Positions 34,008 through 44,154 of a DNA stretch of 64,000 nt are shown in pieces. The stretch spans positions 186,001 through 250,000 of the forward strand of contig OY781463.1 of the NCBI GenBank assembly GCA_963676725.1, in the 5' to 3' direction. Made by a program: the position numbers and the translations under genes. Below the pieces are notes generated by a model that searched no databases, was not told the DNA's origin, and saw only the letters and a list, made by a program, of their open reading frames with translations. Position 1 is the first letter of the stretch. Every line of letters begins with the position of its first letter. Source of the stretch: G963662905 sp963676725 (GTDB lineage Bacteria > Bacteroidota > Bacteroidia > Bacteroidales > WRLA01).

Positions 34008-35357
34008 ATGAAGCAAATTTTTACACTTTTGGGATTACTACTAGTAGCAGGTTTTGGATTTGGTCAGGTAAGTCCGATCGACTTTGAAGCAGAAGGACAT
34101 GGAGCAGATTGGACATGGGCCGTTTTTGAAAATGATGATAATCCACCACTTGAAATAGTGGCCAATCCAGATATGAGTGGTGCAAATACATCCTCAACTG
34201 TAGCCAAGTTTACCGCACGTCAAGCCGGACAGCCCTGGGCAGGATGTGAATCCTTGCACGGATCTGATATTGGAACATTTTCAATCAACGCAAGCAATTC
34301 TACCATTAAAATAATGGTTTGGAAACCCATCATTAGTGATATAGGGATCAAACTAGTAAAACCCGATGGCTGGTCAATGGGAGAAATAAAAGTTGCGAAT
34401 ACAGTGGTTAATGCTTGGGAAGAACTAACAATTGATTTTACAAGCCAAATTCAAGATGGATATGACCAAATTGTCATCTTCCCGGATTTTGATTTAAATG
34501 GCAGAACCCAGGATAATGTGATTTATTTTGATAATATTTCGTTCTCTGCACAAGGTGGAGGTGGCGGAGCAGAGCCTGAAATCGCAGCTCCTACGCCAAT
34601 TCAAGATCCACAAAATGTTATTTCTATGTTCAGCGATGTTTATAATGACGTTACTGTAGATACTTGGAGAACCGATTGGTCTGACGGTGTTTTTCAGGAA
34701 GTAATAATTGATGGTAGCCCAACATTAAAATACTCCTCCTTAAACTTTGTTGGTATTGAAACCGTAGGCGCTAATTTAATTGATGCCACTGAGATGACCT
34801 ATTTCCATCTGGATATGTGGACTCCCGATGCAAACGATTTTAAAGTTAAATTGGTCGACTTTGGAGCCGACGCAGCCTATGGTGGTGGTGATGACAGCGA
34901 ACATGAAATCACTTTTGCCGCCCCTGCTGCAGAAACATGGATCTCTTATGATATTCCACTCAGTGACTTTACTAGCCTATTGCATAGAAATCATTTGGCG
35001 CAATTAATCTTTGTGAAAGCTCCTTTGGGAACAATTTTTCTAGACAACATCTTCTTTTACAAACAAACAGTAGGAACACAAGACCTTAGTAAGGAAAAGC
35101 AAGCAAATCTTTATCAAATTCAACCCAATCCTTTTTCATACTCTACTGAGATAAAAATTGAATTAAGCCAATCGGAAATGGTAGAGGTTTCCATTTTAGA
35201 TATTACAGGTAGAACAATAAGAACCTTGACAAATGGCTATTTTAACGAAGGCACGCACAGCATAAAGTGGGAAATTTCGAATGAAAAGGCCGGTGTATAT
35301 TTTGTAAAAGTTACTGCAGGAAACAGCAGTGAAGTGCAAAAATGTATTTTGAAGTAA
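34008..35357 (+). CDS. Secreted beta-sandwich protein with type IX sorting domain
   Basis: A 449-residue exported protein: signal peptide (1-19, ending GFGQ), a module A (about 20-185, PIDFEAEGHGADWTWAVFEN start), a module B (about 195-355, starting APTPIQDPQNVISMFSDVY), and a type A sorting domain (about 375-449, YQIQPNPFSYSTEIKIEL). Both modules look like jelly-roll carbohydrate-binding domains with buried Trp and DNxxFF strands (DNISFSAQ, DNIFFYK), although no CBM family is certain. The same A and B modules bracket the much larger protein of the next gene. Lies 26 nt after the GH16 gene and 31 nt before the next gene, so one operon. Confidence 0.85.
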   Translation: MKQIFTLLGLLLVAGFGFGQVSPIDFEAEGHGADWTWAVFENDDNPPLEIVANPDMSGANTSSTVAKFTARQAGQPWAGCESLHGSDIGTFSINASNSTIKIMVWKPIISDIGIKLVKPDGWSMGEIKVANTVVNAWEELTIDFTSQIQDGYDQIVIFPDFDLNGRTQDNVIYFDNISFSAQGGGGGAEPEIAAPTPIQDPQNVISMFSDVYNDVTVDTWRTDWSDGVFQEVIIDGSPTLKYSSLNFVGIETVGANLIDATEMTYFHLDMWTPDANDFKVKLVDFGADAAYGGGDDSEHEITFAAPAAETWISYDIPLSDFTSLLHRNHLAQLIFVKAPLGTIFLDNIFFYKQTVGTQDLSKEKQANLYQIQPNPFSYSTEIKIELSQSEMVEVSILDITGRTIRTLTNGYFNEGTHSIKWEISNEKAGVYFVKVTAGNSSEVQKCILK

Positions 35358-35388
35358 AGCTTTATAAGAACCTAAAATATTTATTATA

Positions 35389-38300
35389 ATGAGACAAATT
35401 ATCACATTATTAAGCTTAATATTTTGTATGAGCTTTGGTTTTGCTCAAACAAATCCGATTGACTTTGAAGTCGGAGGAAATGGAGCAGGATGGACATGGA
35501 CTGTTTTTGAAAACGGGACAAATCCCGCCATTGAAATTATAGCGAATCCGGTGTCCGGTGCCGGAAATACCAGTGCTACTGTAGCCAAATTTACTGCATT
35601 GCAAATAGGGCAGATCTGGGCAGGTTGCGAAACCACAGATATTGGAACTTTCACTTTTGATAGTGACAATAGCCTTGTGAAAATGTGGGTATATAAAGAC
35701 GTTATCAGTGAAGTAAAGTTGAAATTTGAAGGCACAAGCGCAGCTGTTGAAAGTACAGGTATCCAAAATACCCTAACCGGACAATGGGAAGAGTTAACCT
35801 TTGATTTTTCTTTTGCCATTGGTAATACCTATAACAAATTCGTGCTATTCCCGGATTTTGTAGCCAGAAGCCAGGATAATATCATTTATTACGACAATAT
35901 TACTTTTAATGCAGGAACCGCCTTGCCAGCACCAACAACAGGAGCTCCCGCGCCAACACACGATGAAACAACAAATAGTGTTTTTTCTATTTACAGCGAT
36001 AGCTATACCAATCTGGCCGGTACTAATTTTAACCCAAACTGGGGGCAAAGCACTTCAGTTACGGTAGATGAATCGATTGGTGGTAACAATACCTTGCTTT
36101 ATACCGCTTTGAACTATCAGGGGACGAACCTTGGTAGCAATGATGGAACTCCACAGGATGTGTCTGGACAGAATTATATTCATATCGATTTCTGGACACC
36201 AAATGCAACTGTCCTTAATTTTTTCCTGATTAGTCAATCGAGTGGAGAAAGGTCGTATGCCTTGCCAATCACTACAGAACAATGGGTTAGCGTGGATATT
36301 CCACTGAGCCATTATTCAGGTTTGGGATTGAACCTCTCGGATATTTTTCAGTTTAAAGTCGATGGCGGAGATGGAACCGTTGTTGTATATTTTGACAACT
36401 GGTACTTCTGGACAGCAACAGGAGCAAATGATGCGACTCTGAGCGATCTGCAGCTTGACGGAACAACCATCGACGGTTTTTCGCCTAATATTTTGAGTTA
36501 TGATGAGTATCTGCCTAATGGAACGACAATTGTTCCTACAGTAACAGCTACTCCAAATGATCCGAATGCGCAATATGTTGTGAATGCAACAAGCGCGCTT
36601 CCGGGTACAACCAGCGTAGTAGTTACAGCTCAGGATGGCGTTACCATGCAAACCTATAATGTAAATTTTCTTTTAGAAGATCCAGTGCCTGCTGTTGGAG
36701 CCCCTGTGCCTGTGCATGATGAAACAATGAACAATGTATTCTCGATATACAGCGATAGTTATACCAACCTCGCCAATACTAATTTTAATCCATTCTGGGG
36801 ACAGTCAACGCAGGTTGCTGTAGATGAATTGATTGGCGGAAACAATACTTTGGTTTATACCAACCTTAATTATCAGGGAACAAACCTTGGTGATGCTGGT
36901 GGTGCACCACAAAATGTTTCAATTTATGATACGCTCCATATCGACTTCTGGACACCCGATGCAACTGCGCTGAACTTTTTTCTAATCAGCCAGACGAGTG
37001 GGGAGCGCTTTTATGCTTTGCCAATAACAACAGAACAATGGGTTAGTGTGGATATTCCATTGAGTCATTTCTCCGATCAGGGACTTAATCTTACCGATAT
37101 CTGGCAATTTAAAGTTGATGGCGGTGATGGAAGCGTAACTGTTTATTTTGATAATTGGTACTTTTATAGCGGCGAGCCGGGTGCAGATGCTACTTTGAGC
37201 GATCTACAGGTGGATGGAGAAACAGTTGATGGTTTTTCTTCTTTTGTTATGGATTATACCGAATTGCTGCCCTATGGAACTACCGTCGTGCCAACGGTTA
37301 CTGCCACAACAACAGATCCTGAAGCCACTTATGTGGTTAATGATGCAACATCCCTGCCAGGAGCGACCAGCGTTGTGGTTACTGCTGATGACGGTATAAC
37401 AACGCTAACATACAATGTGAGCTTTGTCGTCGAAGATTCTGTGCCAAATCTGAGTGCTCCGGTGCCGGTACATGACCCAATTCTCAATGAAGTTTTCTGT
37501 ATTTATAGCGATAATTATGTAAACCTGCAAAATACCAATTTTAATCCATCTTGGGGGCAAAATACACAGGTGACCGTAGGTTTTCCTATAGGAGGAAACG
37601 GTACATTATTGTACGATAACCTAAACTATCAGGGAACAAATCTGGGTAGTGATGAAGGATCTCCACAGGATGTTTCCGGACACGACTATTTCCATATGGA
37701 TTTCTGGACCCCCAATGCTACTGTATTGAATTTTTACCTGATCAGCCAATCGAGTGGCGAAATCGCTTATGCTTTGCCGGTTTCTGATGAGGAATGGGTG
37801 AGCGTGAATATTCCATTAAGCTACTTTTCCGGTCAGGGACTTGATCTCACAGATATTTTTCAGTTTAAAGTAGATGGAGGAACCGGTACTGAGACAGTTT
37901 ATTTTGATAATTGGTATTTCTGGAAAGCAACAGAAGGCAGCGACGCAACACTAAGTGATCTGCAGGTGGATGGCGAAACCATCAATGGATTTTCGCAGGA
38001 TATCCTTGAGTATGATGAATTCTTGCCACAGGGAACTACTGTTGTGCCAACAGTTACAGCTACACCAAGCGCGCCTAATGCAACGCATGTGGTTAATGCG
38101 GCCTCATCTCTGCCGGGAACTACTAGTGTCGTTGTTACAGCCGAAGACGGTCTCACGATAATGACCTATTATGTCAATTTCAAACTTATGGGTTCGATTC
38201 CGACAGAAGGTGCTCCAATACCGGTTCATACTGCGAATAATGTATTCTCTATATACAGCGATAGCTATACGAATCTCGAAAACACGAATTTTAATCCCAG

Positions 38301-40452
38301 TTGGGGGCAGACGACAAGTGTTTCTCTTGATGAACCTATTGGCGGAAATAATACCTTGCTTTATACCAATTTCAATTATCAAGGCACGAATCTCGGAAGT
38401 CTTGAAGGACTACCTCAGGATGTATCCGGCTATGACTTCTTTCACCTTGATTTCTGGACTCCGGATGCAACAACATTAAATTTCTTCCTGATCAGTCAGT
38501 CTGGTGCTGAGGTTCCTTATGCACTAACTATTGCAAATGAAGAGTGGGTAAGTATTGATATACCAATGAGTTACTTTTTGGATCAGGGATTGAATTTAAC
38601 AGATATCTGGCAGTTTAAAGTGGATGGTGGCGATGGAACAGTTACCGTTTATTTTGATAATTGGTATTTCTGGAATAACGCTTCAGGAGCCGATGCTACA
38701 CTGAGCGATTTATCTGTTGACGGAGAATCAATTGAAGGTTTCTCCCCTTCAGTACTCAACTATGAAATGTTATTGCCCATAGGAACTACAGTTGTGCCGG
38801 TAGTGACGGCTACTACAACCGACCCCGCTGCAACTTATGTAGTAAATGACGCCACCGAATTGCCTGGAACTACTAGTGTAGTAGTTACAGCCATTGATGA
38901 TGTTACTATCCTAACGTATAATATCAGCTTTACTCTGGAAGATCCTATTCCGGTAGAAGGTGCTCCGATTCCGCTTCACAATGAAACGCTGAACAATATT
39001 TTCTCGATCTACAGTGATAGCTATACGAATCTTGAAAATACGAATTTTAATCCAAGCTGGGGGCAATCTACTCAAGTGGTTGTGGATGAACAAATTGGTG
39101 GAAATAATACGCTGGTCTATTCAAACCTGAACTATCAGGGAACCAATTTAGGAAGCGATGAAGGAACTCCACAGGATGTTTCCGGACACGAATACTTCCA
39201 TATCGATTTCTGGACACCGAATGCAACTACATTAAATTTCTTCCTGATTAGTCAGAGCAGTGGTGAAGTGTCTTATTCTCTACCGGTTTCCACATCAGAG
39301 TGGGTCAGCGTGAATATTCCTTTAAGCCATTTTTCCGGACAGGGTCTTGACCTTACAGATATTTTTCAGTTTAAGCTTGATGGAGGAGATGGCTCAACTA
39401 CAGTCTATCTCGATAATTGGTATTTCTGGAATGTTGCCGAAGGAGGTGATGCGACACTAAGCAGCCTGCTTGTGGATGGCGAAACAATTGAAGGCTTCTC
39501 TTCAGATGTATTTAGCTATGATGTGGAACTTCCTGAAGGAACTACAGATGTTCCGGTGGTGACAGTCACAACAACGGATGAAAATGCTACCTATGATATT
39601 GTTGATGCTATAGAAATTCCTGGAACTACAGAAATTGTGGTTACTGCACAGGATGGTTTCACTGTAATGACCTATTATGTGAATTTTATATTGCCTACAG
39701 ATGTGCCTGCTGAAGCTGCACCAACACCATCTCAGTCTGAAGAGAATGTAATTTCTATGTTCAGTAATGTGTATACGAATGTTGATGTAGATACATGGCT
39801 GACCGATTGGTCTGTCGCAGTCTTGGAAGACATTGAAATACAGGGTGATGCAACGAAAAAATATTCTTCATTGGATTATGCCGGAGTGGAAACAGTAAGC
39901 AGCCCGATTGACCTTGAGGCTGCAGGCATGGCATTCTTGCATATCGATTTCTGGACACCAAACAGTACAGCCTTCAGAATTAAACTGGTTGATTTTGGTG
40001 GCGATGGTTATGGAAACGACAATGATACTGAAGCGGAACTTGAGTTCATACCACTGCAATCCGAATGGAATTCACTCAATATTCCACTGGAAGATTTTGT
40101 TGGCATGAATATGAGTGATATCAATCAGTTTATCATCTCAGCCAATCCTTCGGGTCAGAGCATCGTGTATATAGATAATGTCTTCTACTATAAAGATCCG
40201 GTTGGCCTGTCTCATACACAAAGCAATGAAATGAATATCTATCCAAACCCAACACTGAATTCTTGGTATGTGAATTCTGAGGAAGTGGTACACGAAATTC
40301 AGATTCTCGACATCTCTGGAAGAGTAGTGCTTTCTGTCCGCCCAGAACAAAGGGGCAACATTAAGGTTGATGCTTCAGGTCTGAGCAGGGGATTTTATTT
40401 GATCAAAATAAATGGAATTGTTTCACAAGAATTTAAGCTGATTAAAGAGTAA
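35389..40452 (+). CDS. Giant repeat adhesin/carbohydrate-binding-like protein with type IX sorting domain
   Basis: A 1687-residue secreted protein. The order is signal peptide (1-20), module A (about 21-185, homologous to the previous gene), five repeats of 252, 252, 252, 250 and 252 residues (starts near 186, 438, 690, 942, 1192; end 1443), a module B (1444-1610) and a type A sorting domain (last ~75, MNIYPNPTLNSWYV). Each repeat pairs a jelly-roll-like module (FSIYSDSYTNL...DNWYFW) with a cadherin-like beta-sandwich (DATLSDLQVDGE...TSVVVTA). No catalytic motif is visible. It is likely surface-anchored or released through T9SS, binding the glycan cut by the GH16 enzyme, or the cell's own matrix. 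It ends in a terminator at 40474. Confidence 0.9.
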   Translation: MRQIITLLSLIFCMSFGFAQTNPIDFEVGGNGAGWTWTVFENGTNPAIEIIANPVSGAGNTSATVAKFTALQIGQIWAGCETTDIGTFTFDSDNSLVKMWVYKDVISEVKLKFEGTSAAVESTGIQNTLTGQWEELTFDFSFAIGNTYNKFVLFPDFVARSQDNIIYYDNITFNAGTALPAPTTGAPAPTHDETTNSVFSIYSDSYTNLAGTNFNPNWGQSTSVTVDESIGGNNTLLYTALNYQGTNLGSNDGTPQDVSGQNYIHIDFWTPNATVLNFFLISQSSGERSYALPITTEQWVSVDIPLSHYSGLGLNLSDIFQFKVDGGDGTVVVYFDNWYFWTATGANDATLSDLQLDGTTIDGFSPNILSYDEYLPNGTTIVPTVTATPNDPNAQYVVNATSALPGTTSVVVTAQDGVTMQTYNVNFLLEDPVPAVGAPVPVHDETMNNVFSIYSDSYTNLANTNFNPFWGQSTQVAVDELIGGNNTLVYTNLNYQGTNLGDAGGAPQNVSIYDTLHIDFWTPDATALNFFLISQTSGERFYALPITTEQWVSVDIPLSHFSDQGLNLTDIWQFKVDGGDGSVTVYFDNWYFYSGEPGADATLSDLQVDGETVDGFSSFVMDYTELLPYGTTVVPTVTATTTDPEATYVVNDATSLPGATSVVVTADDGITTLTYNVSFVVEDSVPNLSAPVPVHDPILNEVFCIYSDNYVNLQNTNFNPSWGQNTQVTVGFPIGGNGTLLYDNLNYQGTNLGSDEGSPQDVSGHDYFHMDFWTPNATVLNFYLISQSSGEIAYALPVSDEEWVSVNIPLSYFSGQGLDLTDIFQFKVDGGTGTETVYFDNWYFWKATEGSDATLSDLQVDGETINGFSQDILEYDEFLPQGTTVVPTVTATPSAPNATHVVNAASSLPGTTSVVVTAEDGLTIMTYYVNFKLMGSIPTEGAPIPVHTANNVFSIYSDSYTNLENTNFNPSWGQTTSVSLDEPIGGNNTLLYTNFNYQGTNLGSLEGLPQDVSGYDFFHLDFWTPDATTLNFFLISQSGAEVPYALTIANEEWVSIDIPMSYFLDQGLNLTDIWQFKVDGGDGTVTVYFDNWYFWNNASGADATLSDLSVDGESIEGFSPSVLNYEMLLPIGTTVVPVVTATTTDPAATYVVNDATELPGTTSVVVTAIDDVTILTYNISFTLEDPIPVEGAPIPLHNETLNNIFSIYSDSYTNLENTNFNPSWGQSTQVVVDEQIGGNNTLVYSNLNYQGTNLGSDEGTPQDVSGHEYFHIDFWTPNATTLNFFLISQSSGEVSYSLPVSTSEWVSVNIPLSHFSGQGLDLTDIFQFKLDGGDGSTTVYLDNWYFWNVAEGGDATLSSLLVDGETIEGFSSDVFSYDVELPEGTTDVPVVTVTTTDENATYDIVDAIEIPGTTEIVVTAQDGFTVMTYYVNFILPTDVPAEAAPTPSQSEENVISMFSNVYTNVDVDTWLTDWSVAVLEDIEIQGDATKKYSSLDYAGVETVSSPIDLEAAGMAFLHIDFWTPNSTAFRIKLVDFGGDGYGNDNDTEAELEFIPLQSEWNSLNIPLEDFVGMNMSDINQFIISANPSGQSIVYIDNVFYYKDPVGLSHTQSNEMNIYPNPTLNSWYVNSEEVVHEIQILDISGRVVLSVRPEQRGNIKVDASGLSRGFYLIKINGIVSQEFKLIKE
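35944..39717 (+). repeat. Five in-gene repeats of ~756 bp
   Basis: Units begin at 35944, 36700, 37456, 38212 and 38962. Four are 756 bp and the fourth is 750 bp. DNA identity is clearly lower than protein identity, so the copies are old and not fresh duplications. Confidence 0.9.
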
Positions 40453-40473
40453 TCGTTTGTATTTTTGGTTTTG

Positions 40474-40508
40474 AAAGAGATCCCGCTTTGGGGTCTCTTT
40501 TTTTTTAA
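40474..40508 (+). terminator. Terminator of the GH16/adhesin operon
   Basis: Stem aaagagatccc (40474-40484) with ggggtctcttt (40490-40500) around a 5-nt loop, followed by a run of T to 40506. Confidence 0.85.
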
Positions 40509-40520
40509 TGAAAAAATAAA

Positions 40521-40546
40521 AAAGGCCATCCCTTGGGACAGCCTTT
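40521..40546 (-). terminator. Terminator of gcvP
   Basis: The hairpin AAAGGC-ca-TCCC / GGGA-ca-GCCTTT (40521-40546) is followed on the minus strand by a T-rich run. It lies 25 bp past the gcvP stop. Confidence 0.8.
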
Positions 40547-40570
40547 TGATTTTTTATAGCAAACGAAATA

Positions 40571-43456
40571 CTATTCTTCGATATAGCTTTCAATTGGTGC
40601 ACAAGTACACATTAAATTCCGATCGCCAAAGGCATCGTCAATGCGCGCTACAGGTGGCCAGTATTTATCCTCTTTCAGGCCTGCCACAGGGAATGCAGCT
40701 TGTTCGCGGCTGTATGGTTTGTCCCATTCTTCGGCAGTTAGCGTCAGAACTGTATGCGGGGCGTTCATAATCAGGTTGTTTTCCTGATCTGCTTTGCCTT
40801 CTTCAATTGCACGGATTTCTTCACGAATGCTGATCATTGCTTCCACGAAACGATTGAGTTCGTGATAAGGCTCACTCTCAGTGGGTTCAACCATTAATGT
40901 ACCATGAACGGGGAACGCAACCGTAGGCGCATGGAAACCATAGTCCATCAGGCGTTTGGCAATGTCAATTACCTGCAAATGAGCACTCATGTGGAATTTA
41001 TTGCAATCCAAAATCATTTCGTGGCCAACGCGTCCGTTTTTGCCGCTATAAAGGATTTTATAATGATCTTCCAATGCTGATTTTAGATAATTTGCATTTA
41101 AGATTGCCATTTTTGTCGCTTCAGTAAGCCCACGTCCGCCCATCATTTTAATATAACCATAAGAAATTGGAAGGACTAATGGACTGCCATAAGGAGCCGA
41201 AGCAACTGCTGAAATTGCATTTTTGCCGCCAGCTTCCAGTATCGGACTTCCGGGAAGGAATTCCTGAAGATGGGCAGCAACACCAATAGGACCTACACCG
41301 GGGCCACCGCCACCATGAGGTATGGCAAAGGTCTTGTGTAGGTTCAGGTGGCAAACATCTGCACCAATATGTCCGGGGCTGGTCAAACCAACCTGAGCGT
41401 TCATATTGGCTCCGTCCATATAAACTTGGCCTCCATTTTCATGGATGATGTCCATCATTTCTAGTATGCCTTCTTCAAAAACTCCATGGGTCGATGGATA
41501 AGTAATCATCAATGCAGCGAGATCGTTTTTGTGTTCCTCGGCTTTTGCTTTCAGGTCGGCCATATCTACATTGCCACGATCATCACAAGCAACCACAACA
41601 ATTTTCCAGCCGGCCATATGGGCACTGGCAGGGTTTGTTCCATGGGCAGATGAAGGAATCAGGCAGATATTACGATGGCCTTCATTGCGGCTTTCATGAT
41701 ACGCACGAATAACCAGCAATCCGGTATACTCTCCAGAAGCGCCTGAATTGGGCTGGAACGACATGGCTGCAAAACCCGTTACTTCGCAAAGGTCTTTCTC
41801 AAGCTCTTTGATCAGTTCCAGATATCCTGCTGCCTGATTTTGAGGTACAAATGGGTGAATGCAACCAAATTCCGGCCAGCTTAATGAAAAGAGTTCACTG
41901 GCAGCATTCAGTTTCATGGTGCAGCTTCCCAAAGGAATCATACTGCGGTTTAAGGATAAATCTTTGATTTCCAGTCTTTTCATATATCGCATCATCTCTG
42001 TTTCGGAATGATAGCTGTTAAAAACAGGATGCGTTAGATAACTGCTCTTGCGATGGAGTGCTGCAGGAATTGTTGTAATCAGTTGGCATTCTTCCGGAAT
42101 ACAAACAAATTCTGAAAAAGCGACACCATTTGCATCGGCAAAAATCTTTAAAATAGCATTGATGTTGGTCAGCGTAGTGGTTTCATCAATACTAATGCCG
42201 ATGGTTTGCTCGTCGATATAGCGGAAATTCATTTTTTGTTGCTCCGCTGCTTCACGAATGAAGGACATTTTTGCGTTCTCAGGAAGAGTGAATTCGAGCG
42301 TATCAAAGAAAAATTCATTATTTTGTTTGAAACCGTATTTTGCTGCTTCCTGATTCAGCACGCCGGTAAGTATATTGATATGGCGTGCAATTTCACGGAT
42401 GCCATTAGGGCCATGATATGCGGCATACATTCCGGCCATGCTGGCGAGAAGTGCTTGTGCCGTACAAATATTTGATGTTGCTTTTTCGCGTTTGATATGT
42501 TGCTCACGGGTTTGCAAGGCCATGCGTAATGCGGTATTGCCATCAGCATCTTTTGAAATGCCAATAATTCTGCCGGGCATATGTCTTTTGAATTTATCGC
42601 TGCTGGCAAGATAAGCTGCATGTGGACCACCAAAACCCATTGGAATACCAAAGCGTTGTGTTGATCCAACAACAATATCAGCGCCCCATTCTCCCGGAGG
42701 AGTGAGTAGGGCAAGGCTCATAATATCGCAGGCAACAGCAAGGAGCAAGCCTTTTTCGTGCAGGCTTTCTGCAAATTTGCTGTAATCTATAACATCGCCG
42801 CGTTCACCGGGATACTGAACCATCGCAGCAAAATAGCTTTCGTCTGCTTCAAAAGTGGCAACATCGCCGAGAATTACATCAATGCCTAAAGGAAGAGCAC
42901 GGGTTTGTATTACTGCAATACTTTGTGGAAAAAGATTGTTGCTGACAAAGAATTTATTCACGCCGGCTTTAACAGCTTTTCTTGGACGGGCATTATAAGC
43001 CATAATCATGGCTTCGGCTGCTGCTGTACCTTCATCCAAAAGGGAGCAGTTTGCCATTGGCATGGCTGTTAGGTCAGAAACCATCGTCTGGAAATTCAAC
43101 AGGGCTTCTAAACGGCCTTGTGAAATTTCTGCCTGATAGGGCGTATAAGCTGTGTACCAGCCCGGATTTTCCAACATATTGCGCAGGATTACACCCGGCG
43201 TAATGGTATTGTAGTACCCCAAACCGATAAAGGACTTAAAGATTTGGTTTTTTGAAGCCAGTTCCTTCAAGTGGTTAAGGTATTCGTATTCATTCATCCC
43301 GTCGGCAAGTTTCATAGGCTCGTTTAACCTAATTGCCGGGGGAACAGTTTGATCAATAAGCTCATCGAGTGTAGAGACACCGGTTTTTTCGAGCATTTCG
43401 GCAATCTCTTGACCGCGAGGGCCATTGTGCCGTTTTACGAAATTATCCGTGATCAT
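40571..43456 (-). CDS. gcvP: Glycine dehydrogenase (aminomethyl-transferring), P-protein of the glycine cleavage system
   Basis: PLP enzyme that decarboxylates glycine and passes the aminomethyl group to lipoyl-GcvH. The 961-residue single-chain form has both halves (the GcvPA- and GcvPB-like parts). Visible are GYYNTITPGVILRNMLENPG (about 82-101), the H/K region LHKTFAIPHGGGGPGVGP near residue 705 with the PLP lysine, the SAHGTNPASAHM loop and RDLHRNRSMIPLGSCTMK-like turn. It is a lone gene here; gcvT and gcvH are not in the window. A TACCTTTG box lies 48 nt upstream. Confidence 0.97.
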   Translation of the reverse strand: MITDNFVKRHNGPRGQEIAEMLEKTGVSTLDELIDQTVPPAIRLNEPMKLADGMNEYEYLNHLKELASKNQIFKSFIGLGYYNTITPGVILRNMLENPGWYTAYTPYQAEISQGRLEALLNFQTMVSDLTAMPMANCSLLDEGTAAAEAMIMAYNARPRKAVKAGVNKFFVSNNLFPQSIAVIQTRALPLGIDVILGDVATFEADESYFAAMVQYPGERGDVIDYSKFAESLHEKGLLLAVACDIMSLALLTPPGEWGADIVVGSTQRFGIPMGFGGPHAAYLASSDKFKRHMPGRIIGISKDADGNTALRMALQTREQHIKREKATSNICTAQALLASMAGMYAAYHGPNGIREIARHINILTGVLNQEAAKYGFKQNNEFFFDTLEFTLPENAKMSFIREAAEQQKMNFRYIDEQTIGISIDETTTLTNINAILKIFADANGVAFSEFVCIPEECQLITTIPAALHRKSSYLTHPVFNSYHSETEMMRYMKRLEIKDLSLNRSMIPLGSCTMKLNAASELFSLSWPEFGCIHPFVPQNQAAGYLELIKELEKDLCEVTGFAAMSFQPNSGASGEYTGLLVIRAYHESRNEGHRNICLIPSSAHGTNPASAHMAGWKIVVVACDDRGNVDMADLKAKAEEHKNDLAALMITYPSTHGVFEEGILEMMDIIHENGGQVYMDGANMNAQVGLTSPGHIGADVCHLNLHKTFAIPHGGGGPGVGPIGVAAHLQEFLPGSPILEAGGKNAISAVASAPYGSPLVLPISYGYIKMMGGRGLTEATKMAILNANYLKSALEDHYKILYSGKNGRVGHEMILDCNKFHMSAHLQVIDIAKRLMDYGFHAPTVAFPVHGTLMVEPTESEPYHELNRFVEAMISIREEIRAIEEGKADQENNLIMNAPHTVLTLTAEEWDKPYSREQAAFPVAGLKEDKYWPPVARIDDAFGDRNLMCTCAPIESYIEE

Positions 43457-43503
43457 TGTATTGAATTTTAATTGTTATAAATATTGTATCTCCCTTAAAA
43501 AGG

Positions 43504-43511
43504 CAAAGGTA
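43504..43511 (-). promoter_or_regulatory. Candidate -7 element for gcvP
   Basis: Minus strand TACCTTTG, 48 nt before the gcvP ATG; no glycine riboswitch-like fold is apparent in the short leader. Confidence 0.45.
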
Positions 43512-43700
43512 GAATTTTTCAATTCAATCGTGAATGAAATAACAATAAAATGGAATTGTGAAGGAAAATGGGTTTTTAGAACAAATTTTCAAAGACTAAC
43601 CCACTAATTTTTCCGAAGGCTTTAGAATTTTTCCAAAATCCGAACCTTAGAAAAGGGTAGTGGATTGGAAATTTGATGGATTGAAAACAATATTTTAAAA

Positions 43701-44088
43701 AGTACAGCAGTCCTATAAGCGGGGTTCTGTATCCCCTGGAGGGGATTTCTATCATTTATCTGGGACTTGCGTCACCGCAAGCCTCAATCAGCCTACCCTT
43801 CCCGACTTCCCGAAAGAAACAGAACGGGCCGCTCTGCTCAAAAGAATCAGGATATATTTGGCCTTTCATCTCATAAGGTTTACCCCCGGCCTGTGTCGCC
43901 ACAAACCGGCGTGAGCTCTTACCTCACGTTTTCACCCTTATCCCGAATGAATGGGACGGTTATTTTCTGTGGCACTCGCTGTAGTCCGATAAATCGAACC
44001 CCTTCCCGTTAGGAAGTATGATGCCCTGCGCTGCCCCGACTTTCCTCATTCCGAAAAAACGAAACGCGATAGAACAGACTGCTGTACT
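43701..44088 (-). ncRNA. rnpB: RNase P RNA
   Basis: Catalytic RNA of RNase P, type A. The two ends pair as a perfect 12-bp P1 stem (43701-43712 with 44077-44088). On the minus strand the conserved GAGGAAAGTC near 44047, the AGCGCTGCCCGGG-like core, GTGCCACAGAAAATAACCG near 43970, GGTAAGAGCTCACGCC near 43920, and the 3' end CAGAACCCCGCTTATAGGAC near 43730 are all present. Length of 388 nt is normal. Ends are set by the P1 pairing and are good to a few bases. Confidence 0.93.
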
Positions 44089-44154
44089 GGCGACAAAATT
44101 AATACATTTTTGTGCCAATAAAGGCTTTTTCATTATTTTGCGGCAAAAAGACAA

